From positions 21,775 through 85,774 of the forward strand of contig NZ_JAHREP010000023.1 of assembly GCF_019084545.1 (NCBI RefSeq): 64,000 nt of DNA, read 5' to 3'. Source of the DNA: Marinobacterium ramblicola. GTDB taxonomy: Bacteria; Pseudomonadota; Gammaproteobacteria; Pseudomonadales; Balneatricaceae. A program made the position numbers and the translations under genes. Positions 54,667-63,662 of the stretch are shown in pieces (the first letter of the stretch is position 1; each line of letters starts with the position of its first letter). The notes under the pieces are model-generated. The model did no database searches. It saw only the letters and a program-made list of their open reading frames with translations, and was not told the origin of the DNA.

Positions 54667-55458
54667 ATGGCCACCAGCCTCCTGCAACGGGCACTTAACA
54701 CACTTGAGCTGCTCTCCTCAGCCTCCGGCGGTATAACGCTCAACGCCCTTGCACAGCAGCTCCCCATGCCCAAGGTGGGTGCCAAGAGGTTACTGAATGA
54801 GCTGGAAGAGCTGGGTTATGTCGCCTACGACAGCCACCGCGATTGTTTCCTGCTGACCACTCGATTATCGGCCATGGCGATGCGCTACCTGGCCGATCGC
54901 GGTGCTAATGATGTGGCCCAGCCGCACTTGGATAAGCTGGCTGCTCAATGCGGCGAACTGGTACGTCTTGCCGTTGCCGAGGGCCAGGGGCTGAGTTTCG
55001 TCGCCAAGGCCCAAGGGATGAGAGCCGGACTTCGTTACGACCCGGAGCCCTATGAGAAGGTGCCGCTCTACTGTACCGCAACCGCCTTCGCCTGGCTGTC
55101 CACTTTCGATGATGAAGAGGCGCTGGCCAGAATCGCGGCAGACGGCCCCATGGATAGCACGCTGAGAGGCCCCAACCTGCTGGCGACCCCCGCTGAGATC
55201 CTGCCCTACCTGCAAAAGACGCGAACGCAGGGCTACTGTTACGTCTGCGATATGTCGGCTCCGGGGATGGCCGCGGTTGCCGTACCGGTGTTCGACCGCG
55301 GCGGCGAGCACTGCATCGGTTCATTGGTGATCGGCGCGCCCACCGCCCGCCTGGCAGAAGAGCAGATCCGCCAACATCTCGATGCGCTGAAGGAGAGCGC
55401 GTACAACCTGAGTCAGCTCAGCCACCTGTCCGAGTACCTGCGCCATCCCCCAGCGTAA
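54667..55458 (+). CDS. IclR-family transcriptional regulator
   Basis: 263 residues. N-terminal winged helix (about 1-70, LLQRALNTLELLSSASGGIT, LNELEELGYVAYDS) and a C-terminal GAF-like effector domain (about 80-255, YCTATAFAWLSTF, VPVFDRGGEHCIGSLVIGAP). IclR proteins commonly sense protocatechuate, shikimate-type acids or related ring compounds. It is divergent in logic from, and shares an operator with, the flavoprotein/shikimate dehydrogenase promoter region. Confidence 0.88.
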   Translation: MATSLLQRALNTLELLSSASGGITLNALAQQLPMPKVGAKRLLNELEELGYVAYDSHRDCFLLTTRLSAMAMRYLADRGANDVAQPHLDKLAAQCGELVRLAVAEGQGLSFVAKAQGMRAGLRYDPEPYEKVPLYCTATAFAWLSTFDDEEALARIAADGPMDSTLRGPNLLATPAEILPYLQKTRTQGYCYVCDMSAPGMAAVAVPVFDRGGEHCIGSLVIGAPTARLAEEQIRQHLDALKESAYNLSQLSHLSEYLRHPPA

Positions 55459-55482
55459 TCTCCGACCGTACGACGCAGGCGC

Positions 55483-55510
55483 AAAAAAGGCGCGCCTTTA
55501 AGGACGCGCC
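55483..55510 (-). terminator. Terminator of the flavoprotein/AroE-like operon
   Basis: On the minus strand GGCGCG-TCCTTAAAGG-CGCGCC folds, extended inside by TCCTT/AAGG pairing, and TTTTTT follows. It lies about 70 bases after the flavoprotein stop. Confidence 0.78.
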
Positions 55511-55578
55511 AAAGGTGATACCCGGCACAGCATGTAAGGCCGGGAATAATGGAGGACTCCCCCTCCTGCGCCGAATTC

Positions 55579-57327
55579 TCAGGCCACGGCAGACCTCTCT
55601 GACTCGACAAGCGCGTTTCTGCTGCGGGCAACCGCATGCCTGGCAGCCAGGTAGCCGAACACGATGCCCGGCCCGATGGTGATACCCGGTCCGGGATAGG
55701 TGCCGCCCATGATCGAATTAAGATCGTTGCCCGCCGCGTAGATACCTTCGATAGGCGTGCCATTGGACGTCACCAGCTGCGCATTCTCGTCGGCCATAAA
55801 CCCCTTGGCCGTACCGATGTCGGCCGGATAGAGTTCGACGGCATAGAATGGTGGGGTCGCGATCGGCCCCAGCGTCGGATTGGGCCCATGCGCAGGATCC
55901 CCGTTGGCTCGTTGATAGACGGTTTCGCCACGGTGGAACTGGCTATCCATCCCGCTCTTGGCTGCCGCATTCATATGCGCGATGCTGGCCTGAAGGTTTT
56001 CCGGCTTCATACCCAGCTTCTGTGCCAGAGCCTCGATAGAGTTCGCTTCGATCAGGTAGCCGTCTCGAATGTAGGGCTCGAGCCTGTCGCCCCCCAAACG
56101 CACCAGGCCGAGCCCATACTTCTGGATCGCAGCGGCATCGGTGATGATGTAGGCCGGATTCGCCGTGCCACCACTGCTGAGCATCGCCTTGCCGAACTCA
56201 TGGTAGGAGAGACTCTCATTGACGAAACGCTTGCCCTGCTGGTCGACACAGACCGTGCCCGGCTTGCTGCGGTCGAACACGAAATGGGGAAACACCGCCA
56301 GGCTCTCATCCTTGCGCCTCCGGATCGAACAGGGTGCCCAGAACGCTGGCTGGTCTTCGCCGTCGCCGTAGTAGGCGCCCAGGGTCTCCACCAGCCGGTG
56401 CGCCACGCCGGTATGGCCCGGTGCCGTCGGACTGTAGGGAGGCATACCCTGCGGATAGAGCGTCGCCCGCTTCAGCGGATCCCGGCCGAAGCCACCACTT
56501 GCCAGTACGACGCCGCCGTTGACGATCACCTCCCGCGCTGTCGCCCCCTGCTTCAGCCGCAGCCGGTGACGCCCCTGCCCCAGCGGGGTGATCTCGGTCA
56601 GCTCGGTTTCCACGCTGATATCGACACCCAGCTTCAGCGCCGAGGAGAACATCCGCGCGATCAGTGCATGGCCCATAACACTGCGCGCCGGCGCACGGTG
56701 GACCAAGCGGTCGTAGGCGTAGCGCAGCACCAGCTTGACGGTGTAGAGGAAGGATTTCGGCGACTTGAAGCGGTTGAGCAGATGACCGATATCCTCGCGA
56801 TTGATCATCATCCCACCCAGCACCGTAAATTCCGGAATCGGCGGTCGCAGCAGCTTCAACTTCCGGCCCAGATGACGGGTAATAAAAGGTATCGGCTCCA
56901 GCGCACGCCCACAGCGCGTAGCGCCCTCCAGATCCGCCATATAGTCGGGATGAAAGGCGCACTTGCGAAACGCCACATCGGTGTTGGCGGTCAGAGTGCT
57001 GATCGCCTCCGGTCCGGCCTTTAGAAACGCCTCCCGCATCGCCTTCGGCGCATGCTCGCCGACCGCGCGGTCGAGAAAAGCACTGACATTGTCATAACTG
57101 TCTTCGCCCTGCTCGGCATACTGACTGAGCGGTACCCAGGTGGTACCGCCGGACAGCGCCGAGGTGCCGCCGAGATAGGGGGTGCGCTCGACTAACAATA
57201 CGCGAGCACCTTCCAGCGCCGCATACAGTGCCGCCGCCATACCGGCGGCGCCGGCACCGACCACCACCAGATCGTATTCGGTGCCTTTGACCAGCCCATG
57301 AATGAATGTATCGGCATCAGCTGCCAT
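55579..57327 (-). CDS. FAD-dependent dehydrogenase, ketosteroid/fumarate reductase-like (1)
   Basis: 582 residues from ATG 57327, which has a GGAGG site; the frame extends to a TTG at 57372 without one. N-terminal FAD dinucleotide fold YDLVVVGAGAAGMAAALYAA, VERTPYLGGTSALSGGTTWVP, and C-terminal GIYAAGNDLNSIMGGTYPGPGITIGPGI. This is the family of 3-ketosteroid delta1-dehydrogenase and of the 4-oxocyclohexanecarboxylate desaturases. It introduces a C=C bond next to a ring ketone. It is co-transcribed with the shikimate dehydrogenase homologue. Substrate inferred as a cyclic keto acid. Confidence 0.85.
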   Translation of the reverse strand: MAADADTFIHGLVKGTEYDLVVVGAGAAGMAAALYAALEGARVLLVERTPYLGGTSALSGGTTWVPLSQYAEQGEDSYDNVSAFLDRAVGEHAPKAMREAFLKAGPEAISTLTANTDVAFRKCAFHPDYMADLEGATRCGRALEPIPFITRHLGRKLKLLRPPIPEFTVLGGMMINREDIGHLLNRFKSPKSFLYTVKLVLRYAYDRLVHRAPARSVMGHALIARMFSSALKLGVDISVETELTEITPLGQGRHRLRLKQGATAREVIVNGGVVLASGGFGRDPLKRATLYPQGMPPYSPTAPGHTGVAHRLVETLGAYYGDGEDQPAFWAPCSIRRRKDESLAVFPHFVFDRSKPGTVCVDQQGKRFVNESLSYHEFGKAMLSSGGTANPAYIITDAAAIQKYGLGLVRLGGDRLEPYIRDGYLIEANSIEALAQKLGMKPENLQASIAHMNAAAKSGMDSQFHRGETVYQRANGDPAHGPNPTLGPIATPPFYAVELYPADIGTAKGFMADENAQLVTSNGTPIEGIYAAGNDLNSIMGGTYPGPGITIGPGIVFGYLAARHAVARSRNALVESERSAVA

Positions 57328-57420
57328 CGCCCATCCTCCTGCAGACCTATTCAGACGCGCCTGCTTGTTCAAATATTTGCCTCGTTAAACGAGATTCGTC
57401 TGCACTCGTTCGCCGACTGT

Positions 57421-58254
57421 TCAGCCGATCGTCTCGCCCAACAGAAAACGGGTCATCAGTTTCTGCACGCCACGATACATGTCAGCGCCGGTCTGGGTGC
57501 CGCAGCCCAGCTCTTGAGCCATCTGCAGTAGACGCGTCACCGGCGGCTTGGTGATCACATCGCCGACGAACATGCTGGAACTGAGGTTCTCTGCAACCAC
57601 CGGTATCGGATCGGATTCGCGCATACCGCAGGGTGTCGCGTTGATCACCAGATCCATACCGGCGGGATCAGACGATGGTGACGCCTGCAAACGATCTGAC
57701 CCGGGCAACAGTCGCGCCAACAGCGAATCCAGCCGCTGTTTATCCAGCTCGAACACCTTCAACTCGCTGACACCGGCCAGCAGCAGCGCATGGGCGATGG
57801 CGATACCCGCACCGCCGGCTCCGACCAGCAACGCGCGCCGGCCCTCCAACTTGCAGCCATTTTCTTGCAATCCGGCTACGTAGCCTGCGCCGTCGAACAT
57901 GTCGCCATACCAGCCCCCTGTTTCGCTGCGGCGCATGATATTCACTGCGCCAAGCAGGCGGGCGCGCTCAGACACTTCATCACAGGCCTCGACGGCGGGA
58001 ATCTTGTGCGGAACGGTAACGATAATCCCGCTGACGTTGGGCATGCGGCGCATCAGGCTGAAGAACTCGGCACAGTCTTCAGGCAATACATGGCACGGGA
58101 CGATGATGGCGTTGCGCCCATTAGCCTGCATCGCCTCCGTCATGCCTGCCGGAGAGCGAACCTGAGCGATAGGGGAGCCCACGATTGGAATCAACTCAGT
58201 GGCTCCATCCAACTGAATGCTCAGTTTCTGCACACCTGCATCAATAGATGTCAT
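57421..58254 (-). CDS. Shikimate/quinate dehydrogenase homologue, probably catabolic
   Basis: 277 residues from ATG 58254 with a GGAGG site (an upstream TTG is rejected). Shikimate-binding features: VGSPIAQVRSPAGMTEAM (usual SxS reads S-P), GIIVTVPHKIPAVEACDE with catalytic Lys, and GGWYGDMFDGAGYV with the catalytic Asp. The NAD fold is ALLVGAGGAGIAIAHALLLA. Context in a catabolic cluster, not aro genes, argues for oxidation of an imported hydroxylated ring acid. First gene of a two-gene operon. Confidence 0.85.
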   Translation of the reverse strand: MTSIDAGVQKLSIQLDGATELIPIVGSPIAQVRSPAGMTEAMQANGRNAIIVPCHVLPEDCAEFFSLMRRMPNVSGIIVTVPHKIPAVEACDEVSERARLLGAVNIMRRSETGGWYGDMFDGAGYVAGLQENGCKLEGRRALLVGAGGAGIAIAHALLLAGVSELKVFELDKQRLDSLLARLLPGSDRLQASPSSDPAGMDLVINATPCGMRESDPIPVVAENLSSSMFVGDVITKPPVTRLLQMAQELGCGTQTGADMYRGVQKLMTRFLLGETIG

Positions 58255-58356
58255 CTCAACCCTCCACAAAACTACTTATTTTTCAGAAACCTATGCCTTA
58301 ACAAGGCAGCCAGACCCCGGTATCTGCAGCGGGGCCAGGCAGCCGTGAACGAATTG

Positions 58357-58384
58357 AATAATGATATTATTTAGAACTTTGTTC
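58357..58384. promoter_or_regulatory. Shared operator region between the AroE-like and flavoprotein operons
   Basis: AATAATGATATTATT (58357-58371) is followed by GAAC-TTT-GTTC (58374-58384). Both elements recur before the IclR gene. The 266-base gap 58255-58520 contains no gene and should hold divergent promoters. Confidence 0.6.
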
Positions 58385-58520
58385 AAGTTTTATGTTTTAT
58401 TCCATTTTGAAGAGTGTTATCTTTTTTACAACTCGCAGCCCGGAACAGTCTTTTGTCTGTACCACCCAACCGGAGCGGCAGCGACGAGCAAACGGGTCAA
58501 TTCAAGAAGTAGAGAACAAG

Positions 58521-60242
58521 ATGAGCATTGAACGGACAGAGTGTGATCTGCTGGTGGTGGGTTCCGGCGCTTCGGGGCTTGCCGCTGCCGTGCGCGCCGC
58601 CTGGCTGGGACTCAAGGTGATCGTGATCGAGAAAGAAGCCGTATTCGGCGGAACCTCGGCCTGGTCCGGCGGCTGGCTCTGGATACCGCGCAACCACTTG
58701 GCCCAGGCCGCAGGCATCATCGAGGAGAAAGCGCTACCCAAGGGATACCTGCAAGCCGAGCTGGGCGACCAGTTTGATGAGTCGCGAGTCGACGCCTTCC
58801 TTGATACCGCCCCGGAGATGGTACGGTTCTTCCACGACAATACCTCACTGCAGTTTCTGCCCGGCAACGCGATACCCGACTTTCACGGTGACCAGATCAA
58901 TGCCGGCACCGGCGGTCGCAGTGTGACCGCCGAACCCTTAGATGCACGCGCACTGGGTAAGGCGGTCAAACAACTGCGTAAGCCTCTGCGTGAAATCTCG
59001 TTCTGGGGCATGGGTATTGCCTCCGGACAGGACCTGGCGCACTTTCTCAAATTCCTGCGCACACCGAGCTCCACCTGGTATGTCTGTAAGCGAGTTACCC
59101 GCCACCTGCTCGACCTGCTGATCCACGGCCGCGGCATGACCCTGGTCAACGGCAACGCCCTGGTTGCCCGACTGGCCAAGTCTGCACTGGATCTGGGTGT
59201 CGATCTGCGTCTGTCGACCTCAGTTAGCGCGTTAACCCGTAACACCGATGGGCGCGTCAGCTCGGTCAGCGTGCAGCAGCAAGATGGCACACCGCTGGCG
59301 ATCGATATCAAGGGTGGCGTGGTACTGGCCTGCGGCGGGTTCCCCCACGACAAGGAGCGCCTAAAGGCACTACTGCCGCACTGCCCGACCGGCACGGAGC
59401 ACTTTTCCGCGGCACCGAAAACCAATACCGGCGATGGCCTGCGCCTGGGTGAATCGGTTGGTGCATGGATCAATACCGGCCTTAAAGCCGCAGCTGCCTA
59501 CGCGCCGGTATCCCTGGTGCGTCGACCGGATGGCGAGATCGCACACTTTCCGCACCTGCTGGAGCGTGCAAAGCCCGGCGTCATTGCGGTGCTGCCCAAC
59601 GGCCGGCGTTTCGTCAACGAGGCGGGGTCCTACCACGACTATACCTGCGCGCAACTGGCCGCGACCGAGCAGGGCAAGCCCTGCAGCTCCTGGTTGATCT
59701 GCGATCACCAATTCCTGCGTCGCTTTGGTCTCGGCAACGTCAAGCCTTTCCCCTTGCCCTATTCCGGCCATATTCGCGCCGGCTATCTGAAGCGCGGCAA
59801 AACCCTGCGCGAGCTGGCCGGGCGCTGCGGTATCGATGCCGCAGCGCTGGAGCAGACAATGACCGAGTACAACCGCCATGCGCAGCGGGGAGAGGATCCC
59901 CTGTTCAGGCGCGGCGACACGCTCTACAACCGCATCCAGGGCGATGCGGAAAACCAGCCCAACCCTTGCGTACGTCCGATCGAGAAGGGCCCCTTCTACG
60001 CCATACGTGTCGAGCAGGGCAGCCTGGGTACCTTCGCGGGGATGCAGACCAACCGGCATGCCCAGGTTCTGGATACCGGGAAACAACCGATCGACGGTCT
60101 CTACGCCGTCGGCACCGACATGGCCAGCATCATGGGCGGTACCTATCCGGCCGGCGGCATCAACCTCGGCCCCGGTATGACCTTTGGCTATATTGCGGCG
60201 AACCACGTCGCATCACTACTGCAATCGAAGAACAGGATCTGA
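58521..60242 (+). CDS. FAD-dependent dehydrogenase, ketosteroid/fumarate reductase-like (2)
   Basis: 573 residues from ATG 58521; the open frame runs 43 codons further upstream but the FAD motif position favours this start. CDLLVVGSGASGLAAAVRAA, EKEAVFGGTSAWSGGWLWIP and GLYAVGTDMASIMGGTYPAGGINLGPGM parallel the first flavoprotein, so the two are diverged paralogues. They probably act on consecutive desaturation steps or two related ring acids. Starts a rightward operon with a NIPSNAP gene 12 bases on. Confidence 0.85.
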   Translation: MSIERTECDLLVVGSGASGLAAAVRAAWLGLKVIVIEKEAVFGGTSAWSGGWLWIPRNHLAQAAGIIEEKALPKGYLQAELGDQFDESRVDAFLDTAPEMVRFFHDNTSLQFLPGNAIPDFHGDQINAGTGGRSVTAEPLDARALGKAVKQLRKPLREISFWGMGIASGQDLAHFLKFLRTPSSTWYVCKRVTRHLLDLLIHGRGMTLVNGNALVARLAKSALDLGVDLRLSTSVSALTRNTDGRVSSVSVQQQDGTPLAIDIKGGVVLACGGFPHDKERLKALLPHCPTGTEHFSAAPKTNTGDGLRLGESVGAWINTGLKAAAAYAPVSLVRRPDGEIAHFPHLLERAKPGVIAVLPNGRRFVNEAGSYHDYTCAQLAATEQGKPCSSWLICDHQFLRRFGLGNVKPFPLPYSGHIRAGYLKRGKTLRELAGRCGIDAAALEQTMTEYNRHAQRGEDPLFRRGDTLYNRIQGDAENQPNPCVRPIEKGPFYAIRVEQGSLGTFAGMQTNRHAQVLDTGKQPIDGLYAVGTDMASIMGGTYPAGGINLGPGMTFGYIAANHVASLLQSKNRI

Positions 60243-60254
60243 GGAGTCATCAAG

Positions 60255-60872
60255 ATGCTACGTTATGAAATCGCGACGCTGACCATCTATATGGGCACCA
60301 CCGCCAAAGCCGCCGAGGCGGTCAAGACCTATACCGACTCGGCCGAGAGCAAGGGTACCCTGCTCGGCTGCTGGTTCTCCGATATCGGCCAGCTGAATCA
60401 GCTGATCATCTTCCGCGGCTTCAACAGCGTCGAAGCGCTGGAAGCGGAGCGCGAAGCGGTACGCCTTAGCAGCAACCCATTCGGCTGTGGCGAGTTCATG
60501 ACCGATATGTCACTGGAAAGTTACGCGCCCTTCCCCTTCCTGCCGCCGGTAACCCCGGCCGAAGATGGTCCGATCTACGAGATCCGCACCTATCAGCTCA
60601 AGCAGGGCGGCCTGGAACCGACCATTGCGGCCTGGGAAAAGGCGGTGCCCAAGCGCAGCGAATTCTCGCCTCTGACGATCAGCATGTATGCGGTCGATGG
60701 CAGCCAGCGCATCACGCACATCTGGCCCTACAAGTCGCTGGAGGAGCGCACCAGAGCGCGTACCGAATCGGTCAAGGCCGGTGCCTGGCCGCCGGTGGGC
60801 GGACCTGACTGGCTGGAGCTGGATATGAGATCCACGGTTGCGGTACCGACTGCGGTATCGCCGCTGAAGTAA
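60255..60872 (+). CDS. NIPSNAP-family protein
   Basis: 205 residues with two ferredoxin-like NIPSNAP repeats: the first starts YEIATLTIYMGTTAKAAEAV, the second YEIRTYQLKQGGLEPTIAAW and ends IWPYKSLEERTRAR. In bacteria such proteins accompany aromatic and alicyclic acid catabolic genes and resemble small alpha-beta barrel enzymes, but the reaction is unknown. Ribosome site GAGGAG is present. It is followed by a hairpin. Confidence 0.85.
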   Translation: MLRYEIATLTIYMGTTAKAAEAVKTYTDSAESKGTLLGCWFSDIGQLNQLIIFRGFNSVEALEAEREAVRLSSNPFGCGEFMTDMSLESYAPFPFLPPVTPAEDGPIYEIRTYQLKQGGLEPTIAAWEKAVPKRSEFSPLTISMYAVDGSQRITHIWPYKSLEERTRARTESVKAGAWPPVGGPDWLELDMRSTVAVPTAVSPLK

Positions 60873-60884
60873 GTTCGCCTCTTG

Positions 60885-60922
60885 GCAGCTGTGGCGGAGC
60901 GACCTCCGCCGCAGCTGCTCTT
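60885..60922 (+). terminator. Terminator-like hairpin after the NIPSNAP gene
   Basis: GCAGCTG-T-GGCGGAG pairs with CTCCGCC-G-CAGCTGC (14 paired bases, one mismatch, loop CGAC), then TCTTTT. It is 15 bases before the next start, so it may attenuate rather than end the operon. Confidence 0.65.
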
Positions 60923-60936
60923 TTACGGAGACAGCG

Positions 60937-61761
60937 ATGTCGAATTCAAATATCCGCTCTTATACCCTCGGCCCGCTCACGGTACTTGAGCTCAGCGCGC
61001 CGGAGATCATCTCGGTTGCAGCACATGCCGGGTATGATGCCGTCGGCCTGCGCCTGCTACCCTCCACACCCGGAGGTATCTACCATCCGCTGATCGAGGA
61101 CAAGCAGCTGCTCGCACGCACGCTGCAATGCATGAGCGAGACCGGTGTACGGGTGTACGATCTGGAGATAGTGCGGATCAACGAGCAGTTCGACGCCAAT
61201 GGCTATAAGGCCTTTCTCGATACCGGTGCCGAGCTGGGCGCGCAGTGCGTCCTGGTGGCCGGTGACGACCCGGACCTTAGTCGCTTCAGTGATAACTTCG
61301 CCGCATTCTGCGATGCCTGCCAGCCCTACGGTATGAAACCCAACCTGGAGTTCATGCCCTGGACCGAGGTCAAGGATCTGCGCCAGGCGATGAATATCGT
61401 CGCATCCATCAACCGTCCCAATGCGGGGGTGCTTATCGATGCGATCCACTTCGACCGCTCCCACAGCCTGGTCAGCGATATCCAACGGATTCCCGTCGAG
61501 CAGCTGCACTACGCCCAGATCTGCGACGCGCCGGCCGAGAAACCGAGCAGCGAAGCGGAGGTGATTCGTCAGGCGCGAGAGGAGCGGCTACTGCCTGGAG
61601 CGGGTGGAATACCGCTTGACGCGATATTCAGCCGCCTGCCGAAGGAGATGCCGGTCTGTGTCGAGATCCCATCGCCTCACCTGGGAGACGCTGGAAACCG
61701 GGCCCGCTTGGCGCTGGAAGCAACCAAATCCTGGTTTAGCCGCCATATCGATCGCGAATAG
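60937..61761 (+). CDS. Xylose-isomerase-like TIM-barrel protein, possible 3-dehydroshikimate dehydratase type
   Basis: 274 residues, AP-endonuclease-2/sugar phosphate isomerase superfamily. YDAVGLRLLPSTPGGIYHPL, VLVAGDDPDLSRF, LEFMPWTEVKDLRQAMNIV, GVLIDAIHFDRSHS and YAQICDAPAEKP place metal-binding Glu, Asp, His and the late Asp/Glu as in the family. AsbF/QuiC 3-dehydroshikimate dehydratases, which form protocatechuate, share this fold. With a shikimate dehydrogenase homologue and lig genes nearby that activity is an attractive guess, but an epimerase is equally possible. Confidence 0.75.
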   Translation: MSNSNIRSYTLGPLTVLELSAPEIISVAAHAGYDAVGLRLLPSTPGGIYHPLIEDKQLLARTLQCMSETGVRVYDLEIVRINEQFDANGYKAFLDTGAELGAQCVLVAGDDPDLSRFSDNFAAFCDACQPYGMKPNLEFMPWTEVKDLRQAMNIVASINRPNAGVLIDAIHFDRSHSLVSDIQRIPVEQLHYAQICDAPAEKPSSEAEVIRQAREERLLPGAGGIPLDAIFSRLPKEMPVCVEIPSPHLGDAGNRARLALEATKSWFSRHIDRE

Positions 61762-62050
61762 CCACCAGAACGACTTGAGCATTTGTCGACCTGGAGCCAT
61801 TCAATGGCTACCTCAAAAACTTATAACAGAGAGAAAAAAACAACTACCAACAGAACCGTCAAAAGCCTATAAGTAGGATTAGTTAAATTAGATATCACTT
61901 AGCAGATATTAAAAGAGTTCCCGCTATCTTGTTGAAATCGATCTACGATAGCGATGGAGAAAGCGGAATCTGCACCTAAACTGAAACAGGAGCGACGCCC
62001 GGTGCGCGCGCCGCCCCCTTGAGGGGTTTCATAAAACGGAGTGACTAGAG
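61762..62050. other. Upstream region of the tctCBA operon
   Basis: No gene is seen. The region is A+T rich to about 61920. CGCTATC (61922-61928) and GATAGCG (61947-61953) form an inverted repeat 18 bases apart, a possible operator. CCCCC-TTGA-GGGG-TTTC (about 62010-62025) forms a small hairpin before the tctC ribosome site. Confidence 0.45.
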
Positions 62051-63043
62051 ATGAAGAAAACAATAATAACCGCCCTTGCCGCCCTTACCCTCTCGGCTAC
62101 GGCCTACGCCGAATTTCCGGAAAAGGATCTGCAGGGGATCATCCAGTGGGGTGCCGGGGGTTCGACCGATACCGTCATGCGCTCGGTAACCCCTCACGCC
62201 GAGGAAGTGCTCGGCCGCGATGTGATCATGACCAACAAGACCGGCGGCGTCGGCGCCATCGCCACCAAGTACGTCAACGCCATGAAGGCCGACGGTTACA
62301 CCCTGCTGATGGGCGCCGAGAACCCGCAGATGTACAAGGTGCTGGGTCTGGCCGACATCGATTACGGCGATATGATTCCGATCAACGTCCTCGCCCGCGG
62401 CATCCCGATCTTCGTGGCGCGCAACGATGCTCCATACAACAACATGACCGAGATGGTCGAGTACGCCAAGGCCCACCCAGGCGAACTGAAAACCGGTTCC
62501 ACCGGCCCTGGCGGCCTAACCTCCATCGTACTGGCCATGCTCAAGGCGCAGACCGATATCGAGATCACCGGCGTACCCTACGACGGTGATGGTCCGGCAC
62601 TGACCGCGCTGCAGGGTGGTGCCATCGATATCATGCCGGCGGTACTCGGCGCCGCCATCGAGCACATCAAGGCCGGCCGGATGAAGGTGATCGGCCTGGT
62701 CGACACCAAGGCCAACCCGCTGCTGCCGGATACCGCACCGATCACCGAAGCGTTCCCCGGCTTCAACAGCTACCTGCCCTGGGGCCCGTTCTTCGGTGTG
62801 TTCGTCAAGCAGGGAACCCCCGATGAGGCGGTCAACAAGCTGGTCGAAGCCTACGCCAAAGCGGCTGAACATCCGGACTTCAAGGATCTGATGGACAAGC
62901 GCGGCTTCACCATTATGAACATCTCCGGTGATGAAGCGGCCAAGTTCCTCGACAGCTACCGCTCCGTCTCCTCCTGGATCGTCTACGACGCCGGCTTCGC
63001 CAAGCACTCGCCGGAGGAGTTCGGCATCAAGCGTCCGGAATAA
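62051..63043 (+). CDS. Tripartite tricarboxylate transporter binding protein (TctC/Bug family)
   Basis: 330 residues. Short signal peptide ending LSATAYAE (about residue 21). TctC motifs: QGIIQWGAGGSTDTVMRSVT, NKTGGVGAIATKYVNAMKAD, LKTGSTGPGGLTSIVLAMLK, and VPYDGDGPALTALQGGAIDI. It captures a carboxylate in the periplasm for TctAB. A perfect hairpin separates it from tctB. The third SBP-dependent carboxylate-type transporter in this window. Confidence 0.9.
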   Translation: MKKTIITALAALTLSATAYAEFPEKDLQGIIQWGAGGSTDTVMRSVTPHAEEVLGRDVIMTNKTGGVGAIATKYVNAMKADGYTLLMGAENPQMYKVLGLADIDYGDMIPINVLARGIPIFVARNDAPYNNMTEMVEYAKAHPGELKTGSTGPGGLTSIVLAMLKAQTDIEITGVPYDGDGPALTALQGGAIDIMPAVLGAAIEHIKAGRMKVIGLVDTKANPLLPDTAPITEAFPGFNSYLPWGPFFGVFVKQGTPDEAVNKLVEAYAKAAEHPDFKDLMDKRGFTIMNISGDEAAKFLDSYRSVSSWIVYDAGFAKHSPEEFGIKRPE

Positions 63044-63053
63044 CCCAACCGGT

Positions 63054-63071
63054 GCCGGGCTTTGGCCCGGC
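63054..63071 (+). other. Hairpin between tctC and tctB
   Basis: GCCGGGC and GCCCGGC make a perfect 7 bp stem with loop TTTG. Same position relative to the binding-protein gene as the hairpin in the first TRAP operon. Confidence 0.6.
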
Positions 63072-63138
63072 TTTGGTTACCCGATCCACCGGTTGGCTGC
63101 GCTTTCCAACCGCTTATAACGAGAGTGAATCCATCACC

Positions 63139-63660
63139 ATGTCACATACCCAGCATAGCTACACCAAGCCCGGCGAAACCCTGTTCGGCTTCCTGATGGT
63201 GACCCTCAGCGTGTTTCTGTTCTGGCAGGCCTACAACATTGCCGGTTTCGAATCCCTGAGCTCGCCCGGCGCCTTCCCGCTGGCCGCCACCGCGCTGATG
63301 GTGATCACCGCCTGTATCGCCTGCGTGCAGAATCTGCGCCTGCCCTCCGAAGTGCAGGGCCGGTTCTTCAAGGAGATCCTGCCGCCGGTGGTGGCGCTGA
63401 TGATCGCGGTGATCCTGATCTTCGCCGTGGTGCTCAACACCCTCGGCTTCATCCCCACCGCGCTGGGCTTCCTGTTCCTGAGCATCAAGTTCCTGCATCG
63501 CGGCGGCGTCATCCGCACCGCCCTGCTGTCGCTGATGATCCTGGTGCTGATCTATGTCGTGTTCCGCCTGGTGTTCAAGGTGGTGCTGCCGGAAGGGATC
63601 ATCCCCGAGCGCGAGATCCTGGCCACGCTGTCCGATCTGTTTAACACGGGAGCACACTGA
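63139..63660 (+). CDS. Tripartite tricarboxylate transporter small permease TctB
   Basis: 173 residues from ATG 63139; a 29-codon upstream extension runs through the hairpin region and is rejected. Four membrane segments (about 18-37, 45-62, 85-115, 125-150) fit TctB. GFESLSSPGAFPLAATALMV is the family's N-terminal motif. tctA starts 2 bases after its stop. Confidence 0.88.
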   Translation: MSHTQHSYTKPGETLFGFLMVTLSVFLFWQAYNIAGFESLSSPGAFPLAATALMVITACIACVQNLRLPSEVQGRFFKEILPPVVALMIAVILIFAVVLNTLGFIPTALGFLFLSIKFLHRGGVIRTALLSLMILVLIYVVFRLVFKVVLPEGIIPEREILATLSDLFNTGAH

Positions 63661-63662
63661 GC

